Source: Ligilactobacillus pobuzihii E100301 = KCTC 13174
GTDB taxonomy: Bacteria; Bacillota; Bacilli; Lactobacillales; Lactobacillaceae
Assembly: GCF_000349725.1 (NCBI RefSeq)
Contig: NZ_KB714700.1
Coordinates: forward strand, 49,144 to 113,143
DNA length: 64,000 nt
Reading direction: 5' to 3'
Shown here: one piece after another, positions 31,425 to 41,183 of the stretch
How the letters are laid out: the number at the start of each line of letters is the position of its first letter
Numbering within the stretch: the stretch's first letter is position 1
Notes under the pieces: model-generated
Database searches by the model: none
Told to the model about the DNA's origin: nothing
The model's input: only the letters and a program-made list of their open reading frames with translations
Program-made: the position numbers and the translations under genes

Positions 31425-32609
31425 TTACTTGTTGAATTCCTCCATGGAATCTTTATAGATCCGGATCGCATCTTTTTCAGTGACTGGTACGTAAGCATCA
31501 GTAGATAATTTGCCATCAACTACTGCCGCCTTGGCCATTTCTTCAAATTTACTGTCATCGGTAATGCCGACATCCGGCAAGGTCATCTCATGATTGAGTG
31601 ACTTGAGCCAGTCATGTGTCCGACGAATTGAATTTTCAGCCAATTCCATATCATCATAACCATATTGATCCCAAACAGCACGAGCAAAGCGTGCAAAGAG
31701 TGGTTTAGTGTTAGTATTTAACGCAAATTCCATCCAACGTGGTGTTAAGATCGCTAGTCCGATCCCATGAGTGATGTCATAGTGGGCAGATAATTCATGT
31801 TCAAGCGGGTGAACTGTCCAACTATTGATCGTGCCTAAACCGACGATCCCATTTAAAGCCATGGTAGCGACCCACATTAAGTTCGCTCGTGCGTCATAAT
31901 TTTCAGGCTCTTTAACGGCGATCGGTGCCCAGTATATAACAGTGCGCATCAATCCTTCGATCATATTTCTTGAAATGTCATTGCTGGCGTTGTTGTCGAA
32001 GTATTGTTCACATAAGTGACTGAAAATGTCGCTGGCACCGGCAGCAGTTTGTCGAGCAGGGACGGTATAAGTCAAAGTTGGATCTAAGAAAGAAACTGCG
32101 GGAGAATTAGGACCGCCAGTTCCTTTTTTCAGCGGGATATCGGGGTTAGAGATGACTGCACCAAAGTTCATTTCTGAACCAGTAGCTGATAATGTTAAGA
32201 TATCAACGACTGGCAGTTGGTCGATCTCATAACGTTTAGCTGAGTCAACGACCAGCTCCCACGGGTCACCATCATAAAAGGCAGCTGAACCGATCACTTT
32301 AGCCGCATCGATCACTGAGCCGCCCCCGACAGCCAAGATCACATCGACCTGACTGTCTTTAGCTAGTTTTTGACCTTGACGGATCGAGTCAATTTTAGGA
32401 TTAGGTTCGATCCCGGCTAGTTCAGTGACATTGAGGTCTGAGATCAAATTTAAAACGCGTTCGTATAAGCCGCTTTTTTTGATCGAATGTCCTCCATAAA
32501 CCAATAGTACATTTTGACCATAATGACTTAAGACATCGTGAAGTTCAGCATCGATATGGTCATTACCAAAGCGAACATCGGTGGTATTTTTAAAAGTAAA
32601 ATCTAACAC
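31425..32609 (-). CDS. Iron-containing alcohol dehydrogenase (butanol dehydrogenase/YqhD-like)
   Basis: A 394-residue group III alcohol dehydrogenase. The nucleotide site GGGS is at 95-98; metal ligands are D194 and H198 in GASDIFSHLCEQY, H267 in VHPLEHELSAHYD and H281 in THGIGLA. Such enzymes reduce aldehydes to alcohols, often with NADPH. AAGGAGG precedes the ATG. It is a single gene between copy E and the divergent HAD gene. A role in clearing acetaldehyde or other aldehydes is inferred. Confidence 0.92.
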   Translation of the reverse strand: MLDFTFKNTTDVRFGNDHIDAELHDVLSHYGQNVLLVYGGHSIKKSGLYERVLNLISDLNVTELAGIEPNPKIDSIRQGQKLAKDSQVDVILAVGGGSVIDAAKVIGSAAFYDGDPWELVVDSAKRYEIDQLPVVDILTLSATGSEMNFGAVISNPDIPLKKGTGGPNSPAVSFLDPTLTYTVPARQTAAGASDIFSHLCEQYFDNNASNDISRNMIEGLMRTVIYWAPIAVKEPENYDARANLMWVATMALNGIVGLGTINSWTVHPLEHELSAHYDITHGIGLAILTPRWMEFALNTNTKPLFARFARAVWDQYGYDDMELAENSIRRTHDWLKSLNHEMTLPDVGITDDSKFEEMAKAAVVDGKLSTDAYVPVTEKDAIRIYKDSMEEFNK

Positions 32610-32801
32610 GTAAATTTCCTCCTTAATTGAATTGAGGTGCTATTTAACGGTTACTCAAGTACATAGTAATTATAGGCGGTTTTGTTGTGATATTTCAAGA
32701 AAATTTATAAATCTATCCTAATTTTAAACGTTTTCAATTGTTTAGTAAAAACTGCTAGTGTAAGCTTGTAGCGGAAGAAGAAATGTGAGGAGAATTTTTA
32801 T

Positions 32802-33449
32802 ATGAAGGCTTTTATTTTTGATATGGACGGTGTGTTAGTTGATAGTGAAAGATATTATTATCGTTTAAAAATTGATTTTCTAAGACAAATGGGTGAAACG
32901 CCGGGAGTTTCTAATATTACCGAGATCGTGGGCTTGTCAGCGGATAATGGTTGGAAAAAGTTAGTTCCTGCCGCCAAAAAACGAGCATGGCTACAACCGT
33001 TATTTGAAAAATACCGTAGCCAGCATATGATCGACTACGCACAGTATTTGAACGCAGATGTGCCTGAGTTTTTACAGGATATCAAAAATGATGGGCAAGT
33101 CATTGCTTTGGCTTCAGCTGGTTATATTTCCGGGATCCAAAAGATGTTGTGGGAATGCAACTTTGCACAATACTTTTCTTCAGTGATCAGTGGTGAAGAT
33201 GTTGAACATAATAAGCCAGCACCAGATATTTATTTGTCAAGCGTTGAAAAATTAGCACTAAACCCTAATGAATGTGTGGCAATTGAGGATAGCCCGGTCG
33301 GGATAAAGGCAGCTAAAGGCGCAGGTTTAGAAACATGGGCGATCAAATATCCATACTATCAATTGGACCAGCGTCAGGCTGACCGTATTTTTTCTGGATT
33401 TGGTCAAATGCGAAAATACTACCAACAAGAATATGCACAGAAGTCATAG
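32802..33449 (+). CDS. HAD-family phosphatase (beta-phosphoglucomutase-like)
   Basis: A 215-residue HAD hydrolase with a helical cap. Motif I is FDMDGVLVDSE with the nucleophile Asp 7 and acid/base Asp 9; motif II is ASAG, motif III is HNKPAPDIY, and motif IV is IEDSPVGIKAA. Substrate specificity cannot be told from motifs; sugar phosphates are most common. It faces away from the alcohol dehydrogenase gene. Confidence 0.87.
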   Translation: MKAFIFDMDGVLVDSERYYYRLKIDFLRQMGETPGVSNITEIVGLSADNGWKKLVPAAKKRAWLQPLFEKYRSQHMIDYAQYLNADVPEFLQDIKNDGQVIALASAGYISGIQKMLWECNFAQYFSSVISGEDVEHNKPAPDIYLSSVEKLALNPNECVAIEDSPVGIKAAKGAGLETWAIKYPYYQLDQRQADRIFSGFGQMRKYYQQEYAQKS

Positions 33450-33516
33450 GAAACATGATCCACTTTAAAAAATAACAAGGTGGTGTTCTTTGTTCGTATT
33501 CAAATAAATTAATTGC

Positions 33517-33544
33517 TTGACTTATGGACTGAATTAGTTAAAAT
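33517..33544 (+). promoter_or_regulatory. Promoter of the T-box-controlled ECF operon
   Basis: TTGACT and TAAAAT are 16 bases apart, just upstream of the structured leader. This is one of the best promoter matches in the window. Confidence 0.6.
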
Positions 33545-33550
33545 GTTGAC

Positions 33551-33843
33551 TTAGTAAGTGAATAGTAACGAAAACGTTGAACGAATGAGTAAGTCGTGAT
33601 GGAGTTCAGAAAGACGGTGGTCGCTGTGAACCGTTCCCTTAACTACTGAAGATGGTTCGGGAGTTGTTTTATAGTCGAGCGTATTGTAAGACTATGCTGG
33701 TCGGTTCATTATTCCAACAGTTTAGACTGAGTAAGAAAGTAGGTGTGAACCTGCTTTGAAACAGGGTGGTACCACGAGAACACGTCCCTGTCCGACTGTA
33801 TATTTAGATCCAATTTGTTAAAAGACAGGTTGGATCTTTTTTT
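33551..33843 (+). promoter_or_regulatory. T-box riboswitch leader
   Basis: The leader contains the T-box AGGGTGGTACCACG at 33763-33776, flanked by ACAGGG and CCCTGT that form the antiterminator. The upstream Stem I includes a conserved distal region (AGAAAGACGGTGG then GTGAACC). The terminator at 33806-33843 follows. The codon read by tRNA is probably ATG (Met) in CTGAAGATGGTTCGG, with GAT (Asp) overlapping it as an alternative. It controls the ECF transporter genes downstream. Confidence 0.85.
33806..33843 (+). terminator. T-box terminator
   Basis: AGATCCAATTTGT pairs with ACAGGTTGGATCT (with G-U pairs) and a T run follows. GACAGG within it can also pair with CCTGTC of the antiterminator, linking the two states. 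Confidence 0.8.
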
Positions 33844-34017
33844 ATAATCAGTTTTAGTAGCGACTTTGATTAAACTTTGTTTTTTATCAGCTATTTTCTT
33901 ATACTAAATTAAAGTAAGATAAGGCATAGTGTCTTACTTAACTGTGAGCCGGTAATAAATGGTACTATTAAATTATAGAGGCAGTACTGGTGATCAAAAG
34001 GAAAGAAGGAATTATCT

Positions 34018-34581
34018 ATGGCAAACAAAAAAGGACAGCATGGTCTGTCTGTCCAAGCAGTTGTGGCAACGGGGATCGGGATTGCAATCGTATTTGTGTT
34101 AAAGAGATTTTTACCGATTCCAACAGGTGTACCCAATACAACTATTGATCTAGGAGAGGCATTCCTTGCATTTTTAGGTGCAATTTTTGGTCCAGCAGTC
34201 GGGGGCTTAACGGCGCTTTTTGCTCATGTGTTTACTGATTTAACCTGGGGTGATCCATGGTGGTCATGGATCATTGCCGATGCACTATTTGGTTTCGTTA
34301 TTGGTTATTCACGTAACTTCTTAAAAATCAGACAAGAACTCCTAACGACCGGTAAGTTAGTTAAATTTAATATTTTACAAGTCGTAGCTAATATTGTTTG
34401 TTGGGGAGTAGTTGCGCCATTGGGTGACATTTGGATTTATTCACAGCCGGCAGGTAAGGTTTTCTTGCAAGGAATAGTAGCTACTTTGACGAATGCAATT
34501 GCGATCGGTATCGTGTCAACTTTACTATTGATTGCTTACAACAAGACTCAATCACAGAATAAAAAGTTAACGAAGGAATAA
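34018..34581 (+). CDS. ECF transporter S component (UPF0397 family)
   Basis: A 187-residue membrane protein with five or six helices. The start SVQAVVATGIGIAIVFVLKRF, PTGVPNTTIDLGEAFLAF and the segment DPWWSWIIADALFGFVIGY are typical of UPF0397 substrate-binding S components. It captures the substrate and works with the ATPase and T component encoded just downstream. A T-box leader shows that an amino acid, probably methionine, limits expression, so the cargo may be that amino acid or its precursor; riboflavin, the name often attached to this family, is less likely. Confidence 0.85.
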   Translation: MANKKGQHGLSVQAVVATGIGIAIVFVLKRFLPIPTGVPNTTIDLGEAFLAFLGAIFGPAVGGLTALFAHVFTDLTWGDPWWSWIIADALFGFVIGYSRNFLKIRQELLTTGKLVKFNILQVVANIVCWGVVAPLGDIWIYSQPAGKVFLQGIVATLTNAIAIGIVSTLLLIAYNKTQSQNKKLTKE

Positions 34582-34585
34582 TTTT

Positions 34586-36310
34586 ATGCCGACAACACCA
34601 ATAATTTCATTAAAAAATGTTACTTTCCAATATCAAAATCAAAGTGAACCAACCCTGAAAAATATTGACCTACAAATTAAACCAGGAGAAAAAGTTTTGT
34701 TGACCGGTCCGTCTGGTTCGGGAAAATCAACGCTAGGTAACTTGTTAAACGGGGTGATCCCTGAAGAGTTTCCTGGTGAGCTGTCAGGTCAACTCATGAT
34801 CAATGGTAAAAATTTAGCAGAGCTTGATCTGACTGCTTTATCATTCGAAGTAGGGACCGTTTTGCAAGATCCTGATGCACAGTTTGTAGCTTTAACAGTG
34901 GCAGAAGATATTGCCTTTGCGCTGGAAAATGATAATCGTTTCGTGGACGAATTACACCAGCGAGTACAGCAGTGGGCAGAGATTTTACAGATGCCAGATT
35001 TATTACAACAAAAGCCGCAAGAACTTTCTGGTGGACAAAAGCAACGAGTTGCTTTAGCGGGGGTTTTGATCGATGATGAGCCGATCTTATTGTTAGATGA
35101 GCCTTTAGCGAACTTAGATCCAGCTGCGGGTCAAGGCTCGATGGAATTACTTGATCGTCTGGCGCAAGAACGTGGCCTAACGGTAATCGTGATCGACCAT
35201 CGGATCGAAGAGGCCTTACATGTTCCGTTCGATCGAATTGTTGTTTTAAAAGATGGACAGTTCATTGCTAACGATTCACCAACGCATGTCTTACAAAGTG
35301 ATGTTCTATTGTCAAATGGTTTACGCGAACCACTTTACGTGACAGCCCTGAAAGATGCTGGGGTCGATGTAAGTGGTTTAGATCATTTGGATAAGCTAGC
35401 AGATATTATATTGACACCAGATGACAAAAGTAAATTGATCAACTGGCAACAACGATTACCACGCGTTCAGGTTAAGGAAGACCCTGTACCATTATTGAAT
35501 GGCAACGGATTGACTTTTGGTTACCCAGGCCAAAGGATGATTTTTGAAAACTTTAATTTTTCGATCAATGCTGGCGAAATGGTGGCTTTAGTTGGTCAAA
35601 ATGGAACAGGTAAAACAACTTTGATCAATTTGATCACTGGCTTTTTACAGCCACAGTCTGGACATTTAACGCTTGGCGATCGTTCTTTAGACTCGTTGTC
35701 AGTTAAAGAACGTGCTGAAAAAATTGGCTACGTGCTTCAAGATCCCAATCAAATGATTTCGAAAACGATGGTTTTTGACGAAGTTGTTTTAGGCTTGCAA
35801 TTGCGTGGAATTAGTCAAGAGGAACAAGAACAGCGAGCTAAAAGAATTTTGCAAGTAACTGGTTTATACCCATTTCGTAACTGGCCGATCTCGGCTTTAA
35901 GTTTTGGTCAAAAAAAGCGTGTCACGATCGCAGCCGTTTTAGTGTTACAGCCCCAGGTTTTAATTTTGGATGAACCGACTGCAGGGCAAGACTTGGCGCA
36001 TTATGCTAAAATGATGGATTTTTTGCGTAAAATGAATCGACAACTGGATGTGACAGTTTTAATGGTCACTCATGATATGAATTTAATGATGAGCTATGCT
36101 GACCGGACTCTAGTTTTGGATGGAGGTCGATTATTGGCAAATTCGAAGCCAGCCGAGGTTTTGACTGATCCAGCTTTAGTGCAACAAGCTCATTTATCCC
36201 AGTTAAGTTTACAAAAGTTAGCTGATAAAGTGGGGATTGCTGACGCGATTACTTTTGCGGAAAAATTTAGTGCATATGAAAGGGGTAAACACGATGCCAG
36301 AAGAGTCTGA
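34586..36310 (+). CDS. ECF transporter fused ATPase (two ABC domains)
   Basis: A 574-residue protein with two ABC domains in one chain. First: Walker A GPSGSGKST at 39-47, signature LSGGQKQR, Walker B LLLDEP. Second: Walker A GQNGTGKTT near 336, a variant signature LSFGQKKR, Walker B LILDEP. ECF systems usually have separate A1 and A2 proteins; the fused form is typical of YkoD-like group I modules. It starts 4 bases after the S gene and its end overlaps the T gene, so all three are one operon under the T-box. Confidence 0.92.
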   Translation: MPTTPIISLKNVTFQYQNQSEPTLKNIDLQIKPGEKVLLTGPSGSGKSTLGNLLNGVIPEEFPGELSGQLMINGKNLAELDLTALSFEVGTVLQDPDAQFVALTVAEDIAFALENDNRFVDELHQRVQQWAEILQMPDLLQQKPQELSGGQKQRVALAGVLIDDEPILLLDEPLANLDPAAGQGSMELLDRLAQERGLTVIVIDHRIEEALHVPFDRIVVLKDGQFIANDSPTHVLQSDVLLSNGLREPLYVTALKDAGVDVSGLDHLDKLADIILTPDDKSKLINWQQRLPRVQVKEDPVPLLNGNGLTFGYPGQRMIFENFNFSINAGEMVALVGQNGTGKTTLINLITGFLQPQSGHLTLGDRSLDSLSVKERAEKIGYVLQDPNQMISKTMVFDEVVLGLQLRGISQEEQEQRAKRILQVTGLYPFRNWPISALSFGQKKRVTIAAVLVLQPQVLILDEPTAGQDLAHYAKMMDFLRKMNRQLDVTVLMVTHDMNLMMSYADRTLVLDGGRLLANSKPAEVLTDPALVQQAHLSQLSLQKLADKVGIADAITFAEKFSAYERGKHDARRV

Positions 36311-37130
36311 GATCACTGGAAACTCGTCAGTGGAACGATTATGGATCAAGCGTTTATCGGGCACTACTAAGATCGTGATCTTATTAGGCCTTTCAGCTAT
36401 TGGAATGGTTAGCTATGATACATTTTACTTAATTTTATTGACGGTCTTTGCTTTTGTTTTCTATCATGCTGCACATCTGCAATGGCAGAAAATAAGAGCT
36501 TTAGTCTATGCGGTAATTGGATTCACGTTGTTAAACTTGGTTTTAGTTTATGTCTTTAGTCCGCAGTATGGTACAGAAATTTATGGTACCAGCCATGTTA
36601 TTTTAGGGCGCGGCTTTTTTGCACTCACAACGGAAGAACTTTTTTATCTATTAAATATGACTTTAAAATATGTCTTTATTGTGCCATTGATTTTGGCCTT
36701 CTTATTTACGACGGACCCGTCGGAACTAGCGGCAGGGATGAACAGGTTAAAGATACCCTATAAAATATGTTATGCAGTGGAATTATCTCTTCGCTACATC
36801 CCAGATTTTACCCGGGAATTTAAGCAGATCAGTTTGGCACAGCAAGCACGAGGATTGGAAATCTCTAAAAAAGCAAATCTGTGGCAAAGAATCAAAGGTA
36901 GTTCACAGATTTTGGTACCATTAGTCTTTTCATCATTAGACCGGATAGAAGTAACGACACGAGCTATGCGATTACGTCGCTTTGGGACACAGAAGAAACG
37001 TTCTTGGTATATGACACATCCGTTGTCTAAATTAGACCATTTCTTTATCATAATAACAATCGCGTTGATTTTTTTAGGGATTTGGTTATTTAAAGTAAAC
37101 GGTGGAAGATTTTATAATCCATTTGTTTGA
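36294..37130 (+). CDS. ECF transporter T component
   Basis: A 278-residue membrane protein with about five helices and a long cytoplasmic region. It carries the two Ala-Arg-Gly-type coupling motifs: QQARGLE in the first coupling helix and TRAMRLRRFG in the second, which dock into the ATPases. The ATG at 36294 has AAAGGGG 8 bases upstream and overlaps the ATPase gene by 17 bases; earlier in-frame codons are inside that gene. It completes the transporter. Confidence 0.9.
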   Translation: MPEESEITGNSSVERLWIKRLSGTTKIVILLGLSAIGMVSYDTFYLILLTVFAFVFYHAAHLQWQKIRALVYAVIGFTLLNLVLVYVFSPQYGTEIYGTSHVILGRGFFALTTEELFYLLNMTLKYVFIVPLILAFLFTTDPSELAAGMNRLKIPYKICYAVELSLRYIPDFTREFKQISLAQQARGLEISKKANLWQRIKGSSQILVPLVFSSLDRIEVTTRAMRLRRFGTQKKRSWYMTHPLSKLDHFFIIITIALIFLGIWLFKVNGGRFYNPFV

Positions 37131-37164
37131 GTCAATTTGAACAAAAATGTGTAGTTTGGAATGG

Positions 37165-37194
37165 AAAAGCTAGGAGGATCTGCCTAGCTTTTTT
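37165..37194 (+). terminator. Terminator of the ECF operon
   Basis: A perfect 10-bp stem (AAAAGCTAGG with CCTAGCTTTT) ends in a T run. Confidence 0.85.
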
Positions 37195-37555
37195 AGTCTC
37201 TTGAAAAAATAAAAAATCTTTTTTTGCAAAACTTTGTGTAAAAATCATCTTTTTTTAAAATATTTTGTAATAATTGCCTTCAACTTATCGAGATTTTGTT
37301 ATAAACGAAACAAAGGCTTAACAGTTGGTATTAAAAGAATTTCTTTGCTGATCCTAGAGATTTGGTTGTGAAATATTACTAAATGTTTCAAAAATAGTGT
37401 AATTTTTCAAAATCCATGGAATTAGTAAATATTTTGGTATTTTAATGTTACATTCATTGGCTATACTAGGTGACGTTGATTAAAAAGAGGTCGACAAGTC
37501 ATCTAGAAACTTGTCACTAGAATAAAAAGTAATTTATAGGAGTGTACAACAAACC
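37195..37555 (+). other. AT-rich upstream region of the LysM gene
   Basis: No gene is seen in these 360 bases. A -10-like TATACT lies at 37462-37467. A 7-bp hairpin (GACAAGT with ACTTGTC, 37493-37515) lies in the presumed leader about 40 bases before the start codon, as often found in stable mRNAs of abundant secreted proteins. Confidence 0.4.
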
Positions 37556-38188
37556 ATGAATAAGAACATCAAAAATGCTTTACTTTCAGTTACAGCTGCT
37601 GCAGGTTTATTCGCAGCAGGATCAGTTGCCGTTAACGCCGATACAGTTACCGTAAAATCAGGTGACACAGTTTCAGATATCGCTGCTGCTAATCATACAA
37701 CAGTCGCAGCGATCGAAAAGGCTAACGAATTAGCTGACGTTAACTTTATCTTGCCTGGTCAAAAACTTGACATCGATGGAGAAGGTAATGTTAAAGTTGT
37801 CGAACAACCAAAACAGGTCCAAGCACCTGCTAAACAACAAACACCAGCTCAACCAAAGGCTGCAACACCTGCTCCAAAACAGGCAACAGCTAAACAGGTT
37901 CCGGCTTCACGCTCACAACAACCAGCTGTTCAAAAGAGCAATAACTCTGGCTCATCACTTTCTGGCTCAGAAGCAGATGCACGTAACTTTATCATGGGTA
38001 AAGAATCCGGCGGCAACTATGGTGCCAGAAATGGTATCTATATCGGTGCGTTCCAGCTTTCTGCCGACAAATTGGGTGGCGACTATTCAAAAGCTAACCA
38101 AAACCGTGTAGCCAATGAATATGTTAAAGGCCGTTATGGTTCATGGAACAATGCCAAGGCATATTGGAACCAGCATCAATCATACTAA
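37556..38188 (+). CDS. Secreted LysM protein with Apf/transglycosylase-like C-terminus
   Basis: A 210-residue secreted wall protein. Residues 1-29 are a signal peptide ending VNADT. Residues 31-74 form one LysM domain (VKSGDTVSDIAAANHTTVAA) that binds peptidoglycan. A Pro/Ala/Gln/Lys-rich linker runs to about 130. The C-terminal ~75 residues read FIMGKESGGNYGARNGIYIGAFQLS and end in YGSWNNAKAYWNQHQSY, matching aggregation-promoting factors and small lysozyme-like (transglycosylase-type) domains with the ESGG Glu. It probably binds or trims peptidoglycan. It is a single gene with its own terminator. Confidence 0.87.
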   Translation: MNKNIKNALLSVTAAAGLFAAGSVAVNADTVTVKSGDTVSDIAAANHTTVAAIEKANELADVNFILPGQKLDIDGEGNVKVVEQPKQVQAPAKQQTPAQPKAATPAPKQATAKQVPASRSQQPAVQKSNNSGSSLSGSEADARNFIMGKESGGNYGARNGIYIGAFQLSADKLGGDYSKANQNRVANEYVKGRYGSWNNAKAYWNQHQSY

Positions 38189-38205
38189 AATAGATCATAA
38201 TTTAT

Positions 38206-38241
38206 GACATGGCTTCTAAATGTAGAGGTCATGTTTTTTTG
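38206..38241 (+). terminator. Terminator after the LysM gene
   Basis: ACATGGCTTCT pairs with AGAGGTCATGT (with mismatches/G-U pairs) and seven T residues follow. Confidence 0.7.
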
Positions 38242-38261
38242 TGATTAGACAGCGAGTGAGA

Positions 38262-38612
38262 CAAATACTGGCATATGCACCGAATTATGCTTATGCTTGT
38301 GATCCAGCTTACCAAGTTAAGGTCATGAAAGGTCAACAAGACACTTTGTTTTACGCAGATGTTTAGGTTGGCGGCAGGTATCCAGAATATCGTCTGAAAA
38401 AATATGAACGCCAAGGTTTCAAGCTGGACGATCGTCCCCCAAGATTATGAGTTGTGAGCGGAATATTCGGCTGATTTTCTAAGCGTTTCTTGTTATAGTT
38501 CAATTGTGATAACAACACATCCAAGTGATGATGAAGTGGGGGGTAATTTAGGCGCAGCTGGAGTAGCTAATTCTTATTTGGAAACTAATCATGATATTTT
38601 GATTTACTGCTG
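38262..38612 (+). pseudogene. Gene debris between the LysM gene and queG
   Basis: One frame reads LAYAPNYAYACDPAYQVKVM, then a stop, then GGRYPEYRLKKYERQGFKLD. Another, further right, reads ITTHPSDDEVGGNLGAAG, which faintly recalls the HPDDE motif of LmbE/PIG-L deacetylases. All are broken by stops and lack ribosome sites. They look like remnants of one or two lost genes. Confidence 0.4.
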
Positions 38613-38746
38613 AAAGTTAGACTGGTCTATTTGATAAGTTGCCTTAATTTTAAGGAAGTAACATAGTATAATTAAAGTATAAGCTAGTGTATCGATGCTC
38701 TTGTAAAATTACATAGTTATAGTCAAAATCAAAAGGGATGTAAGCA

Positions 38747-39907
38747 ATGGTAAATGCATATCTGAAAAAACAAATAATCGCTGCGAGCCAAGAGCTTGGG
38801 ATCGATAAGATTGGTTTTACGACCGCAGAAGACTTTGAACACTTGCGTCCAAGTTTGATGGCACAAAAAGCAGCTGGTCATACATCTGGGTTTGAACATC
38901 AAAATTTAGATGAACGCTTGGATCCAGATTTGATTTTTGATCAGCCCCGTTCGATCATTGCAATTGCCTTGGCTTATCCGAGCAAAATGACACAACGTCC
39001 GCCGCGGACTAAGTATAAACGGGGACACTTTGCACGGGCCTCTTGGGGTGATGATTATCATACTGTTTTGAATAAAAAAATGTCTGCTTTGATTGAAAAA
39101 ATTAAAGATTTGGCGACTAATGAATCTGAGTTTAAGCCTATGGTCGATACAGGCGAGTTGATCGACGTTGCAGTTGCTCAGCGAGCTGGGATCGGTTTTA
39201 TCGGCAAGAATGGTTTGCTGATCACTAAAGAATTTGGTTCTTTTGTTTATTTAGGTGAGATCATTACGGACCTGGAGTTTGAGCCGGATGAGCCGATGGA
39301 TTCGCAGTGTGGTGATTGCACCCGGTGTGTTGATTATTGTCCGCCACATGCTTTATTAGGCGATGGGCGTTTGAACGCGCAAAAGTGTTTGTCATATCAA
39401 ACACAGACTAAAGGAATGATGCCTGAAAAGTACAGACCGATGATCCATAATGTGATCTATGGTTGCGATATTTGTCAGTCGGTCTGCCCATTTAACCGCG
39501 GTTCAGATCATCATTTTCATCCGGATATGGAACCTGATCCAAAAAAAGTTTCTCCCGAATTATTACCGTTGCTGACGATCTCTAACCGGGAATTTAAGAA
39601 TACTTATGGTCCGATGGCTGGTTCTTGGCGGGGTAAGAAACCTTTGCAGCGAAATGCCTTGATCGCGCTAGCTAATCTGGGCGATAAAAGCGCACTGCCA
39701 CAGATTTTAGAGGTCATTGACCATGATTCAAGACCAGTGATACGGGCAACTGCAGCTTATGCAGTGGGGCGCTTAGTACGGAAATTTAATCCAGAGATCT
39801 GTGATTTTTTGACTGAAAAGTATCAGCAAGAACAACAACAAGGACAAGAAGAACAATATTTACGTGAGTATCGTATGGCAATACAAAAAATCAGCAGCCT
39901 AGAATAG
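38747..39907 (+). CDS. queG: Epoxyqueuosine reductase QueG
   Basis: A 386-residue cobalamin- and iron-sulfur-dependent enzyme that reduces epoxyqueuosine to queuosine in tRNA, the last step of the pathway. The N-terminal domain has [13 protein letters not shown] and [13 protein letters not shown]; two [4Fe-4S] clusters are bound by [13 protein letters not shown] and [11 protein letters not shown] near 186-250. The C-terminal ~90 residues contain HEAT-like repeats ([20 protein letters not shown]). No other queuosine gene is nearby. The ribosome site is GGGATGTAAG-like and weak. Confidence 0.93.
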   Translation: MVNAYLKKQIIAASQELGIDKIGFTTAEDFEHLRPSLMAQKAAGHTSGFEHQNLDERLDPDLIFDQPRSIIAIALAYPSKMTQRPPRTKYKRGHFARASWGDDYHTVLNKKMSALIEKIKDLATNESEFKPMVDTGELIDVAVAQRAGIGFIGKNGLLITKEFGSFVYLGEIITDLEFEPDEPMDSQCGDCTRCVDYCPPHALLGDGRLNAQKCLSYQTQTKGMMPEKYRPMIHNVIYGCDICQSVCPFNRGSDHHFHPDMEPDPKKVSPELLPLLTISNREFKNTYGPMAGSWRGKKPLQRNALIALANLGDKSALPQILEVIDHDSRPVIRATAAYAVGRLVRKFNPEICDFLTEKYQQEQQQGQEEQYLREYRMAIQKISSLE

Positions 39908-39939
39908 AGAGTGAGTTTGTTGAAAAACAGATTACTTTG

Positions 39940-40228
39940 TTTGTGATGATTTTTGCCGCAATGATTTTAACGAATTACGCTGGCTTACAAATAATGGTAA
40001 TGATCCCTATAAGCAGATCAAAGCTTTTTATCAGATTGAAAAAGAAAATAAGCCATTAGATAAAAAAGCAGTCACGGCTAAAAAAGTGCTAATGTTTTGA
40101 CTGGTCCGAAGAAAGCTTGGACTACTAAGGCAGAAAAGAAAATAGTCACGAAAATTGATGGTTATGGACAAGTTCCGGATCTGGATCATTATGGGGTCTA
40201 GGTCTATTTAAAAGATATTTCTAAATAG
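39940..40228 (+). pseudogene. Decayed gene after queG
   Basis: A frame reads LRWLTNNGNDPYKQIKAFYQ and IEKENKPLDKKAVTAKK, then a frameshift leads to NVLTGPKKAWTTKAEKKIVT and DGYGQVPDLDHYGV before another stop. These fit one small lysine-rich protein, perhaps secreted, that has lost its frame. No family is recognised. Confidence 0.45.
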
Positions 40229-40244
40229 TTTTTGATATTTTACG

Positions 40245-40275
40245 GGACTGGGACAAAACTAGCTGTGCAATTTAA
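40245..40275 (-). repeat. Modular intergenic repeat, copy F (end remnant)
   Basis: Only the terminal segment remains (ACTGGGACAAAACTAGCTGTG), identical in sequence to the outer end of copy C and in the same inverted orientation. Both hairpin modules are missing. Confidence 0.65.
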
Positions 40276-40365
40276 AAAGACTAAAGCTAAATTCGTTTTG
40301 ATTGAAAAAAACTCAAGTTTCCCTTTTAATAAAGATAAGTGTTAACGGAAGGGATGTGAGTCAAT

Positions 40366-41076
40366 GTGATCACGATCGAAGGACCGATCGCCGCCGGTAA
40401 AACTAGTTTGACAGAATTATTGAGCGATCGGTTACAAGGTACGCCTTTTTACGAGCCAGTTTCAGATAATCCCGTTTTGCCTTTGTTTTATCAGGGGAAC
40501 AAAGAAGTCGCAGCTGGTAAATGGAAGACTAATCCCTATGCTTTTTTATTGCAAGTCTTCTTCTTGAACCGGCGTTTTAAAATGATGAAGCAGGCCTCTG
40601 CTGATAAAAGTAGTGTTTTAGATCGCTCCATTTATACTGACCAGCTTTTTTGTAAAATGAATTATGAACGCGGTAACATGACTAAAGTTGAGTGGGAAAC
40701 CTACCGAGAATTACTGGAAAATATGTTAGAAGAATTACCTTATGCTAGTCATCAAAAAGCACCTGATCTAATGGTCATGTTAGATATTTCGTATCCGACA
40801 CTTATAAAACGGATCAAGATCCGAGGCAGGGATTATGAACTACCTGAACAAGATCCTAGTTTGAATGATTATTATCATGACCTATTGAAACGGTATGCAA
40901 GGTTCAAACGAGACTATGAAAAATCTGATTTGTTAGTCATTGATGGTGATCGCTATGATTTTGTTAATTCGACAGCTGACCGGTGGGAGGTCTTGGATCA
41001 GATCTATACCAAGATGGTACAGTTAGGTCAATTGACTGGAGAAAAACAGCAATGTTTATTAAACAAAGAAAGATAG
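40366..41076 (+). CDS. Deoxynucleoside kinase (dAK/dGK/dCK family)
   Basis: A 236-residue kinase that phosphorylates deoxynucleosides for salvage. The P-loop is GPIAAGKTS at 6-14; VLDRSIYTDQLF holds the DRS motif near residue 84, and the lid arginines appear in RIKIRGRDYEL. The start is GTG, giving MITIEGPIAAG, the expected N-terminus; GGAAGGG lies somewhat far (12 bases) upstream. Lactobacilli often carry such kinases because they depend on deoxynucleoside salvage. Base preference is not readable. Confidence 0.88.
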   Translation: MITIEGPIAAGKTSLTELLSDRLQGTPFYEPVSDNPVLPLFYQGNKEVAAGKWKTNPYAFLLQVFFLNRRFKMMKQASADKSSVLDRSIYTDQLFCKMNYERGNMTKVEWETYRELLENMLEELPYASHQKAPDLMVMLDISYPTLIKRIKIRGRDYELPEQDPSLNDYYHDLLKRYARFKRDYEKSDLLVIDGDRYDFVNSTADRWEVLDQIYTKMVQLGQLTGEKQQCLLNKER

Positions 41077-41096
41077 TTTTCTTTGTTTGTGTTTTA
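41061..41096 (+). terminator. Terminator overlapping the kinase stop codon
   Basis: AAACAAAGAAA pairs with TTTTCTTTGTTT around the stop codon and T-rich sequence follows. Confidence 0.6.
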
Positions 41097-41183
41097 GCTT
41101 ACTATTTGTTAGAATTACTTAGTTAGTAAGCGAAAAAAGTTTTTAAATTCAGGTAATCAGCAATTATTAAAGGAGGAAGTTTA

